From Nitrospira sp. UBA2082 (GTDB lineage Bacteria > Nitrospirota > Nitrospiria > Nitrospirales > Nitrospiraceae): a stretch of DNA of 17,321 nucleotides. The notes beneath the pieces were generated by a model. That model worked only from the letters and a program-made list of their open reading frames with translations. It ran no database searches and was not told where the DNA came from. The stretch is from positions 58,095 to 75,415 of the forward strand of contig DCZO01000009.1 in NCBI GenBank assembly GCA_002331335.1, written 5' to 3'. Of this stretch, positions 5,967 through 13,767 are shown in pieces (positions within the stretch are counted from its first letter, which is position 1; each line of letters begins with the position of its first letter). The position numbers and the translations under genes are program-made.

Positions 5967-7106
5967 ATGAGCTCTGCCATGAATCGTCACAACTGGATCG
6001 GATCGATCTTCCTCGTCTTGTTTGTCCTCTTACTGGGTGTCGGCCTGGCCGCCTGGAAATATGACTCCATCCAAGCCGAACAGGCGGCGGCGGCAAATCA
6101 GCCCGAGCCGATGGAGTCCGTCACGGTCGCCGTCGCGCGAGCCATTGACCATCGCCCGACCACCACGTCGATCGGTACGGTCCTCGCATTACGTTCAGTG
6201 ACACTGAAGAACGAGCTGGCTGGAACAGTCCGCGACGTCCGGCTCGTCCCCGGGCAGATTGTGGAAGCCGGCACCTTATTGGTCGCCCTCGACGTCTCCG
6301 TCGAAGAAGCGGAACTCAAGGCACAAGAAGCCCAAGCAGCCCTGGCCAAGACGGTCCTTGATCGCCGACAGGGCCTCCGCGAGGAACTCGCCACGACACA
6401 GGAAGAAGTGGATCGTGCGCGCGCTGACTTGGATGTGGCACAGGCCCAGATGGCTCGCACCAAGGCGGTCATTGCGAAAAAGACGATCCGCGCCCCATTC
6501 CGAGCGAGGGTGGGCATCGCAGATGTCCATCCCGGCCAATACCTGGATGAGGGCACACTCCTGACCACGCTGCAAGGCCTCGGGGATGCAGTGCACGTGG
6601 ACTTCTCCGTCCCCCAACAGGTCGCGGCGAGTTTGCGGGTTGGAGAATCGGTTGAGGTCTTCGCGGCCGGCAATTCCCCTGTTGTCATGGCTAAGCTCGT
6701 GGCCCTCGACGCACGCGTCGACCCGACGACTCGGAACGCCATGGTGCGTGCCAGGATCGAGGGCACCCGTCACGCACCGGCGCCAGGATCCTCCGTACGC
6801 GTCCGCATTCCCGTTGGCTCCATGCATAAGGCCGTGGCCATACCGGTTAGTGCCTTACGCAAAGGGCCTGGAGGGGACCAGGTGTTTGTGGTCGCAGCGG
6901 ACAAAGATGGCCGCACCAGAGTGCGTGCCCGCCAGGTTGAAAGCGGGGCCATGTTCGGCGACGAAATCGTCATTCAGTCTGGGCTGACAGCCGGGGAACG
7001 AATCGCCGCGCTGGGCTCCTTTAAGCTTCGCGACGGCATCCTCGTCGCCGTCGCAGAGACGATTGAACAGACGCCGACGGACCATCCTGCGGTCGGAAGG
7101 CCGTAA
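5967..7106 (+). CDS. RND efflux periplasmic adaptor (HlyD/AcrA-type membrane fusion protein)
   Basis: The 379-residue protein has an N-terminal membrane anchor (residues ~11-30) and no lipobox cysteine. A lipoyl half-motif (GTVRDVRLVPGQIVEAGTLL) is followed by an alpha-hairpin rich in Ala, Glu and Gln (~113-160), the second lipoyl half (IRAPFRARVGI...PGQYLDEGTLL) and beta-barrel segments (VPQQVAASLRVGESVEV). This order is typical of RND adaptors, which join the inner-membrane pump to an outer-membrane channel. The pump gene starts 10 bases downstream. ATG 5967 has no clear ribosome-binding site; ATG 5979, with GGATGAG 7 bases ahead, is a reasonable alternative start. The 157 bases upstream hold a 6-base hairpin (5921-5936) but no convincing promoter. 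Substrate cannot be told from sequence. Confidence 0.9.
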   Translation: MSSAMNRHNWIGSIFLVLFVLLLGVGLAAWKYDSIQAEQAAAANQPEPMESVTVAVARAIDHRPTTTSIGTVLALRSVTLKNELAGTVRDVRLVPGQIVEAGTLLVALDVSVEEAELKAQEAQAALAKTVLDRRQGLREELATTQEEVDRARADLDVAQAQMARTKAVIAKKTIRAPFRARVGIADVHPGQYLDEGTLLTTLQGLGDAVHVDFSVPQQVAASLRVGESVEVFAAGNSPVVMAKLVALDARVDPTTRNAMVRARIEGTRHAPAPGSSVRVRIPVGSMHKAVAIPVSALRKGPGGDQVFVVAADKDGRTRVRARQVESGAMFGDEIVIQSGLTAGERIAALGSFKLRDGILVAVAETIEQTPTDHPAVGRP

Positions 7107-7116
7107 CCTGATCACC

Positions 7117-10100
7117 ATGTCCCCCGACACGCCTCACACCTCGTTTACGGATCTGTTCATCAAGCATCCCGTGTTGGCGATCGTCGTCAACCTCGTCATC
7201 CTGCTCGCCGGTTGGCGGGCCCTGACGTCCCTGCCGGTGCAACAGTATCCCAAGCTCGAGAACTCGCTGGTCGTCATCACCACGGTGTATTACGGCGCCA
7301 GCGCCGAGACCATTCGTGGATTTATCAGTACGCCGATCGAACGGGTGGTCTCCGCCATCAGCGGCGTCGATTACGTGGAATCGACCAGCAGGGCCGGTGT
7401 CAGCACCGTGACCGTTCACCTGAAGCTCAACCACAACAGCACAGCGGCCCTGGCGGAAGTCACAGCCCGACTTCAACAGGTACGGTCGGAGCTGCCGCCG
7501 GAAGCCGAACCCTCCGCGATCGACATTCAGCGGGCAGACCGGCCCTACGCCTCGTTCTACCTGAGTTTCAGTTCGACGGAACGGACGGTCCCGGCCGTCA
7601 CCGATTGGCTGCTGCGCACGTTACAGCCCCGGCTCTCGACCCTGTCCGGTGTCCAACGGGTCACCTTCGAAGGGGAACGGCAGATGGCGATGCGGATCTG
7701 GATCGACCCCGATCGGCTCGCTTCGCTCAACCTCTCCCCCGGCGACGTCCAGGGTGCGCTCCGGCGGAACAATTACTTGGCAGCGGTCGGCCGTACCAAG
7801 GGCAATCTTGTCCAGGTCAACCTGCTCGCCAACACGGATCTGCGCTCGACCGTCGAATTCGAAGAGCTGATCGTCGCCGACCGGGGCGGCGCCATCGTGA
7901 GACTCAAGGACGTCGCGCGGATCGAGCGGGACGCCGAAGAAGCGAACATGATCGCCAAGTACGATGCGACAGAAGGCGTCTACCTCGGCATCTGGGCGGT
8001 GCCCGGGGTCAACGAAATTGACGTGGGCCACCGGCTGCGCGACGAGATCGAACGAATCCGGCCGACCCTGCCGGGCGATATCGACATGAAGCTCGTCTGG
8101 GACAGCACGATGTTCATCCGGAACGCGCTGACGGAAATCACCAAGACGTTGGCGGAAACGATTCTGATCGTCGCGTTGGTGGTCTTCCTGTTCATGGGAT
8201 CGGTCCGCACGGCCCTCGTCCCGCTTGTCGCCATCCCGGTCTCGCTGATCGGCGCAGCCCTCCTCATGGCCGCGTTCGGCTTCAGCCTCAATCTGCTGAC
8301 GCTCCTGGCCATCGTGCTGTCGGTCGGGCTGGTTGTGGACGACGCCATCGTGGTGGTTGAAAACGTGGAGCGGCATGTGCGGCTGGGGAAATCCCGCATC
8401 GAGGCGGCACAGGCCGCCGCCCGTGAGTTGCTGGGCCCGATCATCGCCATGACCATCACCCTCGCCACCGTCTATGCTCCCATCGGCTTCCAAGGCGGAC
8501 TCACCGGATCCTTGTTCCTGGAATTTGCCATCACGCTGGCCGTCGCCGTGGTCTTGTCCGGGATCGTGGCGATCACTCTCTCGCCGGTGATGAGTTCACG
8601 ATTCGTGCACCCACAGGGGAAAGAAGGTCGGTTGACCGCATTCGTCAATCGACGGTTCGAGGAGGCACGTGGGCTCTATGCCCAGCTGCTCAACGGCGCA
8701 CTCATGATGCGGTGGGGATTCGTGGTGACAGCGCTCCTTATTACGGTCGCTGCCTGGCCGCTCTATCACTTCTCGCGCCTGGAACTGGCGCCGGTGGAGG
8801 ATCAGAACCACATCAGCCTGTTCTTCGAAGCGTCACCGGACTCGACGGTCCATGCCACCAATCGCCAACACTTCCAGATCGTCAACGCGGTTACCGCCAT
8901 CCCCGAAACCGATTACACCTGGTCGCTCACGACCGCATGGGGCGGCTTCGGGGGAATCGTCGCGAAGGATTGGCATGACCGCGCGCGCTCGACCGAGGAC
9001 ATGTACGACGACGTCTTCGGTGCGGTGTCGCAGGTGCCGGGACTCCGGGTGTTCCCGCGCCTGGACCCTCCGTTGCCGACTCCGGGCCAGTACGATGTGG
9101 AGCTGATCCTCCAGAGCGAGGCGCCGGCTGAACAGATGCTCGATACGGTTGGGGCGGTGCTGGGTGCCGGCTGGCAGAGCGGTAAATTCTTATACGTCGA
9201 CACCGATTTGAAGATCGACCTGCCGCAGGCCCGTGTCGTGCTGGATCGTGAACGCCTCGCTGATTTGGGATTTGATCTGGCCGGGGTCGGCCGCGAACTC
9301 GGCACGCTGCTCGGCGGGGCGTACGTGAACCGGTTTAACTACTTCGACCGCAGCTACAAGGTCATCCCGCAACTGGGTGACCGGGATCGCGCCACGGTCG
9401 ATCCCCTGCTCGACCTCAAGATCAAAACACAGGGCGGGCAGTTGGTTCCGGTCTCAACCTTCACCCACATCGAAACGAGCACCGCGCCACGTTCCTTAAA
9501 CCGCTTCCAGCAGCGCAACGCCGTCCGCATCTTCGGCGGCCTCAAACCGGGCGTGACGAAGGAAGACGGTTTGCGCGTGTTTGAAGCCGCCGCGGCGTCC
9601 GCCGGACCTCGCATGGTCCTCGACTATGCCGGCGAATCGCGGCAACTGCGCCAGGAAGGCTCGGCGCTGACCGTCACGCTCGGCTTCGCCGTCGTTCTCA
9701 TCTATTTGGTGCTGGCCGCCCAGTTCAAGAGCTTCCGCGACCCGTTAATCGTCCTGTTCGGCTCGGTGCCCTTGGCCGTCTCCGGCGCGCTGGTCGTCAG
9801 CTTTCTCGACCTGACCACGATCAATATCTATTCCCAGGTCGGCCTCATCACGCTCGTCGGGCTGATCGCCAAGAACGGCATTCTCATCGTCGAATTCGCG
9901 AATCAATTGCAAGCACGCGGACATTCGCGGCTGGCGGCGGTGCATGAGGCGGCATTGACCCGGCTGCGGCCGGTACTGATGACTTCGGCGGCTACCGTCT
10001 TTGGCCATCTGCCGCTGGTCCTGGCGACAGGGCCAGGAGCGGCCGCCCGCAACAGCATCGGGATGATGCTGGTCACCGGCATGACGGTCGGCACCCTTTT

Positions 10101-10218
10101 CACTCTGTTTGTCGTGCCTGTGTTTTACTCGCTGATCGCCGCACAACATCAACCGGAACCGGACCAGCCGAGCGTGATGTCGGGAAAGGCCGAGGAACAG
10201 AATTTGGTAATGGCCTAA
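7117..10218 (+). CDS. RND multidrug efflux pump, HAE1/AcrB type
   Basis: From ATG 7117 the protein has 1033 residues, the usual size (AcrB 1049). The frame is open back to TTG 7063, but that start would overlap the adaptor gene by 44 bases, so ATG 7117 is preferred. The N-terminus (FIKHPVLAIVVNLVILLAG, then YPKLENSLVVI) is standard for the family. The proton-relay residues are present: Asp 408/Asp 409 in the fourth membrane helix (VGLVVDDAIVVVENVE) and Lys 919 (GLIAKNGILIVEFAN), matching D407/D408/K940 of AcrB. Two large periplasmic loops follow helices 1 and 7. It would export drugs or metabolites by proton antiport, trimeric in the inner membrane, together with the upstream adaptor. No outer-membrane factor gene follows; the next gene is convergent with only five bases between. 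Substrate is unknown. Confidence 0.95.
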   Translation: MSPDTPHTSFTDLFIKHPVLAIVVNLVILLAGWRALTSLPVQQYPKLENSLVVITTVYYGASAETIRGFISTPIERVVSAISGVDYVESTSRAGVSTVTVHLKLNHNSTAALAEVTARLQQVRSELPPEAEPSAIDIQRADRPYASFYLSFSSTERTVPAVTDWLLRTLQPRLSTLSGVQRVTFEGERQMAMRIWIDPDRLASLNLSPGDVQGALRRNNYLAAVGRTKGNLVQVNLLANTDLRSTVEFEELIVADRGGAIVRLKDVARIERDAEEANMIAKYDATEGVYLGIWAVPGVNEIDVGHRLRDEIERIRPTLPGDIDMKLVWDSTMFIRNALTEITKTLAETILIVALVVFLFMGSVRTALVPLVAIPVSLIGAALLMAAFGFSLNLLTLLAIVLSVGLVVDDAIVVVENVERHVRLGKSRIEAAQAAARELLGPIIAMTITLATVYAPIGFQGGLTGSLFLEFAITLAVAVVLSGIVAITLSPVMSSRFVHPQGKEGRLTAFVNRRFEEARGLYAQLLNGALMMRWGFVVTALLITVAAWPLYHFSRLELAPVEDQNHISLFFEASPDSTVHATNRQHFQIVNAVTAIPETDYTWSLTTAWGGFGGIVAKDWHDRARSTEDMYDDVFGAVSQVPGLRVFPRLDPPLPTPGQYDVELILQSEAPAEQMLDTVGAVLGAGWQSGKFLYVDTDLKIDLPQARVVLDRERLADLGFDLAGVGRELGTLLGGAYVNRFNYFDRSYKVIPQLGDRDRATVDPLLDLKIKTQGGQLVPVSTFTHIETSTAPRSLNRFQQRNAVRIFGGLKPGVTKEDGLRVFEAAAASAGPRMVLDYAGESRQLRQEGSALTVTLGFAVVLIYLVLAAQFKSFRDPLIVLFGSVPLAVSGALVVSFLDLTTINIYSQVGLITLVGLIAKNGILIVEFANQLQARGHSRLAAVHEAALTRLRPVLMTSAATVFGHLPLVLATGPGAAARNSIGMMLVTGMTVGTLFTLFVVPVFYSLIAAQHQPEPDQPSVMSGKAEEQNLVMA

Positions 10219-10223
10219 CCGCA

Positions 10224-10889
10224 TTAGTCATAGATACGTCGTTCTGCCTCGGCTTTCCTGACCACCAGCACCCCGTCTCGTATGGTGACCAGCACAGCGG
10301 TCACGCGCGAATCGGTCGCGACTGTGCGATTGAGCTCCTGAATCGCGGCGGTGGACGCATCCGGCGGCGGCTGTTTCAGCACATCGCCGCTCCAGAGGAC
10401 ATTGTCGATCAGAATCACGCCCTGCGGAGCGAGCAAGTCCAGCGCGCGCCGGTAATAGTTCAGGTAATTGATTTTGTCGGCATCGATGAAAATGAGATCG
10501 AACGGACCGGTGAGCGTCCGCATGGTCTCCAGCGCCGGTCCCATGCGCACGATAATTTTGCTTCCGTGCGGAGAGCGCGCAGCATACCGGCGGCCCATAG
10601 CCGCTGATTGCTCGTTGATTTCGCAGGTGATCACCAAGCCATCCTCCGGCAGCGCCTCGGCAAAGCAGAGCGCGCTATAGCCGGTGAACATGCCGATTTC
10701 CAGCACCCGTTTGGCTCCCACCAGCTGCGCCATCATCTGGAGAAAGGCCCCTTCCAAAGGACCGACTACCATTTGCGCATACTCCATCGTCTGCTCGGTC
10801 TCTTCTCGGAGCGCCCGGCGGACGTCGGACTCCGGCCTCGAATGGGCTTGGGCATAGGCTTCAACTTCCGCAGGGACCAGTGATTTCAT
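10224..10889 (-). CDS. SAM-dependent O-methyltransferase (caffeoyl-CoA/catechol OMT family)
   Basis: From ATG 10889 the protein has 221 residues, the normal size for family 3 O-methyltransferases. ATG 10889 is chosen because GGAGG lies 8 bases ahead; the longer frame from 10937 lacks one. The SAM-binding motif VLEIGMFTGYSAL is at 62-74, the acidic SAM-ribose residue Glu 90 is in ITCEIN, and the metal and catalytic residues are in FIDADK (134-139) and IDNVLW (161-166). Members are Mg-dependent and methylate catechol-like hydroxyls. It converges with the RND pump and is divergent from the carboxypeptidase gene (108 bases between starts). Its natural substrate cannot be told. Confidence 0.9.
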   Translation of the reverse strand: MKSLVPAEVEAYAQAHSRPESDVRRALREETEQTMEYAQMVVGPLEGAFLQMMAQLVGAKRVLEIGMFTGYSALCFAEALPEDGLVITCEINEQSAAMGRRYAARSPHGSKIIVRMGPALETMRTLTGPFDLIFIDADKINYLNYYRRALDLLAPQGVILIDNVLWSGDVLKQPPPDASTAAIQELNRTVATDSRVTAVLVTIRDGVLVVRKAEAERRIYD

Positions 10890-10895
10890 ATGGGG

Positions 10896-10902
10896 TTCCT
10901 CC
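10896..10902 (-). promoter_or_regulatory. Ribosome-binding site deciding the O-methyltransferase start
   Basis: The minus strand reads GGAGGAA here, 7-8 bases before ATG 10889, while the upstream in-frame ATG 10937 has no such site. This favours the shorter 221-residue product. Confidence 0.7.
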
Positions 10903-10984
10903 GCCGGTTTGAAAACAACAGGCTTGGTTGCGTACACTGCGAGGCATCATACATCAGCCTCGCGTCACCTGCGCGCGAATGACA

Positions 10985-10991
10985 GAGGAGG
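10985..10991 (+). promoter_or_regulatory. Strong ribosome-binding site in front of a TTG start
   Basis: GAGGAGG ends six bases before TTG 10998 of the M32 carboxypeptidase. The strength and spacing support the rare start codon; no in-frame ATG precedes the conserved N-terminal region. Confidence 0.7.
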
Positions 10992-10997
10992 CCCGGC

Positions 10998-12530
10998 TTG
11001 AAGACCCTTGCGACATTGGAACCCCTCACGACGAGACTGCTGGAAATCCAGCGCATCAACAGTGCCGCTTCGGTGTTGTCGTGGGATCAGGAGACCTATA
11101 TGCCGGCAGGCGGAGGCGAAGCGCGGGCCGAGCAAATCGCCGTGCTGCAGGGTGTGGCCCATCAGAAGTTGATATCCCCGGAAATTGAGAAGCTCCTCTC
11201 GCAATGGGTCGATCCAGCCACGGGCTTAGCCTATGAACAACCCGGCGACCTGTGGGATGAGCCGTCCCGCTCGCTGTTACGGGAGGTCTGGCGGGATTTC
11301 AGCCGGGCCAAGAAGCTGCCGTCCGATTTTGTCATCAAGCTGAGCCGCGAATGTTCGCTCGCTCAACAAGTGTGGGCCGAGGCCAAGGAACAGAACAGGT
11401 TCGCCCTGTTTCTCCCCAACCTCCGCACCGTGCTGTCGCTGAAACGCGAAGAGGCGCAGTACCTCGGCTACAAGGAGTCGCCCTACAATGCGCTGCTGGA
11501 TGTGTACGAGCCCGGATCCACGATTGCCGCGCTCCAGCCCGTCTTCGCCAAACTGAAGGCCCGCCTCGTTCCGCTCTTGAAGAAGATCACCCAGAGCCGG
11601 GTTCGCATCGACGACGGGATCCTGCGCCAGTCCTACGACCACCACCAACAGCTTGAATTCGGGCGGCTCGTGCTAATCGCCATGGGCTACGACTTCGAGC
11701 GCGGCCGTTTGGATCTCTCAGCTCATCCGTTTACAACGTCGTTCCATCCGACCGACGTGCGCGTGACCACGCGCGTCCACGAACACGAACTCCAGTCCTG
11801 CCTGTTCAGCTGTATCCATGAAGGCGGGCATGGACTCTACGACCAGGGTCTGGACCAACGATACTATGGCACACCGCTGGGAGACTCGGTCTCACTCGGT
11901 ATCCACGAGAGCCAGTCGCGCCTCTGGGAGAATTGCGTCGGCCGCTCTCGCGCGTTCTGGCGCTTCTTTTACCCGATTCTCCAACAGACGTTTCATCATC
12001 AGCTGCGCGGGGTGGATGTCGAACAGTTTTACGCCGCGATCAATTGCGTGAAGCCGTCGTTCATCCGCGTCGAAGCGGACGAACTGACCTACAACCTGCA
12101 CGTCATGCTGCGTTTCGAGATTGAGCAGGACCTCATCGAAGGCAAGACCCAGCCCGACGATCTGCCCGCAATCTGGAATCGGAAAATGGAGGACTACCTG
12201 GGCATCGTTCCCACCACCGACGCGGAAGGCGTGCTGCAAGATGTCCATTGGTCGTTCGGCGCGTTCGGCTACTTCCCGACCTACACCCTGGGCAACCTCT
12301 ATTCCGTGCAATTCTTCGAGCAGGCCAAGCTCGAAATTCCCCACCTGGACGACGAAATCGCGGCGGGACAATTGATGGTGCTGCGCCGTTGGCTCGAGCA
12401 GAAGATCCACCGCTGGGGCCGCATGTTCACACCGGATCACCTGGCGCAACGCGTGACCGGCGGAACGATCAGTCCCGACCCGTTCCTGGCTTATGTGGAA
12501 AAGAAATACGGCGAGATTTACCAACTCTGA
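10998..12530 (+). CDS. M32 metallocarboxypeptidase (carboxypeptidase Taq family)
   Basis: The 510-residue protein matches the family size of about 500. The zinc motif HEGGH is at residues 274-278 (HEXXH with Glu 275 catalytic), followed by HESQSRLWEN from residue 303 with the third ligand Glu 304 and the family block VEADELTYNLH. The N-terminus (AASVLSWDQETYMPAGG) is also typical. It removes C-terminal residues from peptides, probably in the cytoplasm since no signal peptide is seen. The start is TTG with a strong ribosome-binding site. Its 3' end overlaps the 3' end of the convergent minus-strand gene by 13 bases. The role is housekeeping peptide turnover as far as can be seen. Confidence 0.95.
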   Translation: MKTLATLEPLTTRLLEIQRINSAASVLSWDQETYMPAGGGEARAEQIAVLQGVAHQKLISPEIEKLLSQWVDPATGLAYEQPGDLWDEPSRSLLREVWRDFSRAKKLPSDFVIKLSRECSLAQQVWAEAKEQNRFALFLPNLRTVLSLKREEAQYLGYKESPYNALLDVYEPGSTIAALQPVFAKLKARLVPLLKKITQSRVRIDDGILRQSYDHHQQLEFGRLVLIAMGYDFERGRLDLSAHPFTTSFHPTDVRVTTRVHEHELQSCLFSCIHEGGHGLYDQGLDQRYYGTPLGDSVSLGIHESQSRLWENCVGRSRAFWRFFYPILQQTFHHQLRGVDVEQFYAAINCVKPSFIRVEADELTYNLHVMLRFEIEQDLIEGKTQPDDLPAIWNRKMEDYLGIVPTTDAEGVLQDVHWSFGAFGYFPTYTLGNLYSVQFFEQAKLEIPHLDDEIAAGQLMVLRRWLEQKIHRWGRMFTPDHLAQRVTGGTISPDPFLAYVEKKYGEIYQL

Positions 12531-13114
12531 CCGATCGGCACGGTCTTGCCGTCATACCCCATGGCGGCGTTGAGCTTGGCCAGCCATGAAGGCGCCACCG
12601 CAAACTCTGCCTGTACCTCGATCCGATCCGGCACCAGCAAGGTCGTGTGAAAGACGATGTCCCGGATGGGAATTTTGAATTCAGGCTGTTGGGGCGTGCT
12701 CAGCTCGACGGCTTCAACGGATCCGGTGATGGCCGAGATGCTCTGCGGGCCATAGGTGGCAACGACGGCGTCCATGATCGCTTTGACTTTCTCATTGGCC
12801 TCCGCTCCTTCGATCGCCGTCATGAGGAGTGGGATGACGTCGTCTTTCGCTTGATCCGACAGTGTGAAATTCTCGATTCGCCCCTTACGACGGAGCGACA
12901 GGAGGTCGTTGTCCAGATCCTTGCTGAACGCGCCGTACGCGAATCGGAAGAATTCGAAGTGGAATCCCTTGAAGCCTTTCCCGAACGTTTGAAGCTCGCA
13001 GAGAAAGCACAATTGCTGGAGCTTGACGTCGCTCAACAGCCCGTGCGGCTCGGCCAGTTGCAGAACATACAGCAGGAGGGCTCGATCGACGGTAATCTGG
13101 TTCGGCGTTCGCAT
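12518..13114 (-). CDS. Uncharacterised protein, possibly Panacea/SocA/YwgA-like
   Basis: From ATG 13114 the protein has 198 residues. The frame is open to GTG 13147, but that codon lies inside the predicted -10 box, so ATG 13114 is chosen. The N-terminal part (LLLYVLQLAE at 14-23, KLQQLCFLCELQTFG at 31-45, FEFFRFAYGAFSKDLDNDLLSL at about 53-73, followed by KGRI) resembles DUF4065/Panacea and YwgA-like domains: a helix with K-L-x-x-L, then F-x-x-Y-G-x-F-S, then a helix ending in a G-[RL]-I turn. Panacea domains act as antitoxins for varied toxins, but no toxin gene is adjacent, so the function is open. The C-terminal half is not recognised. It is divergent from fur and overlaps the carboxypeptidase 3' end by 13 bases. 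Confidence 0.7.
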   Translation of the reverse strand: MRTPNQITVDRALLLYVLQLAEPHGLLSDVKLQQLCFLCELQTFGKGFKGFHFEFFRFAYGAFSKDLDNDLLSLRRKGRIENFTLSDQAKDDVIPLLMTAIEGAEANEKVKAIMDAVVATYGPQSISAITGSVEAVELSTPQQPEFKIPIRDIVFHTTLLVPDRIEVQAEFAVAPSWLAKLNAAMGYDGKTVPIGQSW

Positions 13115-13145
13115 GTGTGCGCTGGACGACTGACGACTCCACTGC

Positions 13146-13175
13146 ACTATAAACAGGCAGGGGAAAGATCGTCAA
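13146..13175 (-). promoter_or_regulatory. Sigma-70 promoter of the Panacea-like gene
   Basis: On the minus strand TTGACG (13175-13170) and TATAGT (13151-13146) are separated by 18 bases. A start near 13139 leaves about 25 bases of leader before ATG 13114 and excludes GTG 13147 as start codon. Confidence 0.55.
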
Positions 13176-13209
13176 ACCCGCCGTGCCCATCGCGCTCCAT
13201 CAATCGCTC

Positions 13210-13238
13210 TTGACCCTCCGATCCGTTTCGTCTTTAAT
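13210..13238 (+). promoter_or_regulatory. Sigma-70 promoter of the fur-family gene
   Basis: TTGACC (13210-13215) and TTTAAT (13233-13238) are separated by 17 bases, each box one base off consensus. A start near 13245 gives a very short leader of about 18 bases containing the ribosome-binding site GAGG (13250-13253). No Fur box was recognised here, so autoregulation is not supported. Confidence 0.6.
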
Positions 13239-13262
13239 GGCTACCTTACGAGGCCGGTGACC

Positions 13263-13694
13263 ATGTCGAAGCATCAAAAAGAAATGGGCGTCCTGAAAGA
13301 GCACCTCGGGAAGCACCAACTGAAGTACACCCGCCAGCGCGAACTGATCCTCGACGCCTTTCTCAAACAGGAGCACATCACGGCGGAAGAGATGTACCAT
13401 CAGCTCGCGCGCAAAGATCCGCACTTGGGCCTGGCAACCATCTATCGAACGCTCAACCTCTTTTGCGAAGCGGGCCTGGCGCAGGCCCGGCACTTCGGGA
13501 CGCAGACCCAGTACGACAACATCTCTCACAAAGGCCATCATGACCACCTGATCTGCACCGACTGCGGCAAGATCGTGGAGTTCGAAAATTGCGACATCGA
13601 ACGCCTTCAAGAAGAAGTCGCCACACGCAACGGCTTCACGATTAAGACCCACCGTCTCGAACTGTACGGCCTCTGCTCCCGCTGCCGTCATTGA
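13263..13694 (+). CDS. fur: Fur-family metal-responsive transcriptional regulator
   Basis: From ATG 13263 the protein has 143 residues, typical for Fur. ATG 13263 fits the GAGG site nine bases ahead better than the in-frame GTG 13257 (three bases). The winged-helix part includes KYTRQRELILDAF (21-33) and the recognition-helix block LGLATIYRTLNLF (55-67). The metal-binding part includes HHDH (92-95), CTDC (98-101) and CSRC (138-141), the last two forming the structural zinc site. The GKIVEF block is usual in Fur itself; Zur or PerR cannot be excluded from sequence alone. The following genes encode ferric-iron uptake, which supports an iron role. It is the first gene of the plus-strand iron block and has its own sigma-70 promoter. 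Confidence 0.88.
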   Translation: MSKHQKEMGVLKEHLGKHQLKYTRQRELILDAFLKQEHITAEEMYHQLARKDPHLGLATIYRTLNLFCEAGLAQARHFGTQTQYDNISHKGHHDHLICTDCGKIVEFENCDIERLQEEVATRNGFTIKTHRLELYGLCSRCRH

Positions 13695-13739
13695 CCCCTG
13701 CTTCATCCTTCTGGTATTCTTTTTGAGATGGTTTATCAA
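13691..13739 (+). promoter_or_regulatory. Promoter with Fur-box-like repeat before the iron-binding protein gene
   Basis: TTGACC (13691-13696, overlapping the fur stop codon) and TATTCT (13715-13720) are 18 bases apart. Directly downstream, 13723-13739 reads TTGAGATGGTTTATCAA, an inverted repeat whose core TGAGATG-G-TTTATCA has the 7-1-7 layout of Fur boxes and matches TGATAAT-n-ATTATCA at 10 of 14 defined positions. It would cover the start point near 13727. The match is moderate, so repression by Fur is inferred. Confidence 0.35.
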
Positions 13740-13767
13740 TTTCAAATCTGTGGAAAGGAATTACCCT

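Noticed and set aside
7621..8493. 290-codon minus-strand frame opposite the RND pump
   Set aside because: It is antisense to a clearly conserved pump region and very rich in Asp, His, Gln and Arg, a typical GC-rich shadow.
12518..12530. 13-base 3' overlap of the carboxypeptidase and the minus-strand gene as evidence of a broken gene
   Set aside because: Both products have intact, plausible C-termini; short convergent overlaps are common.
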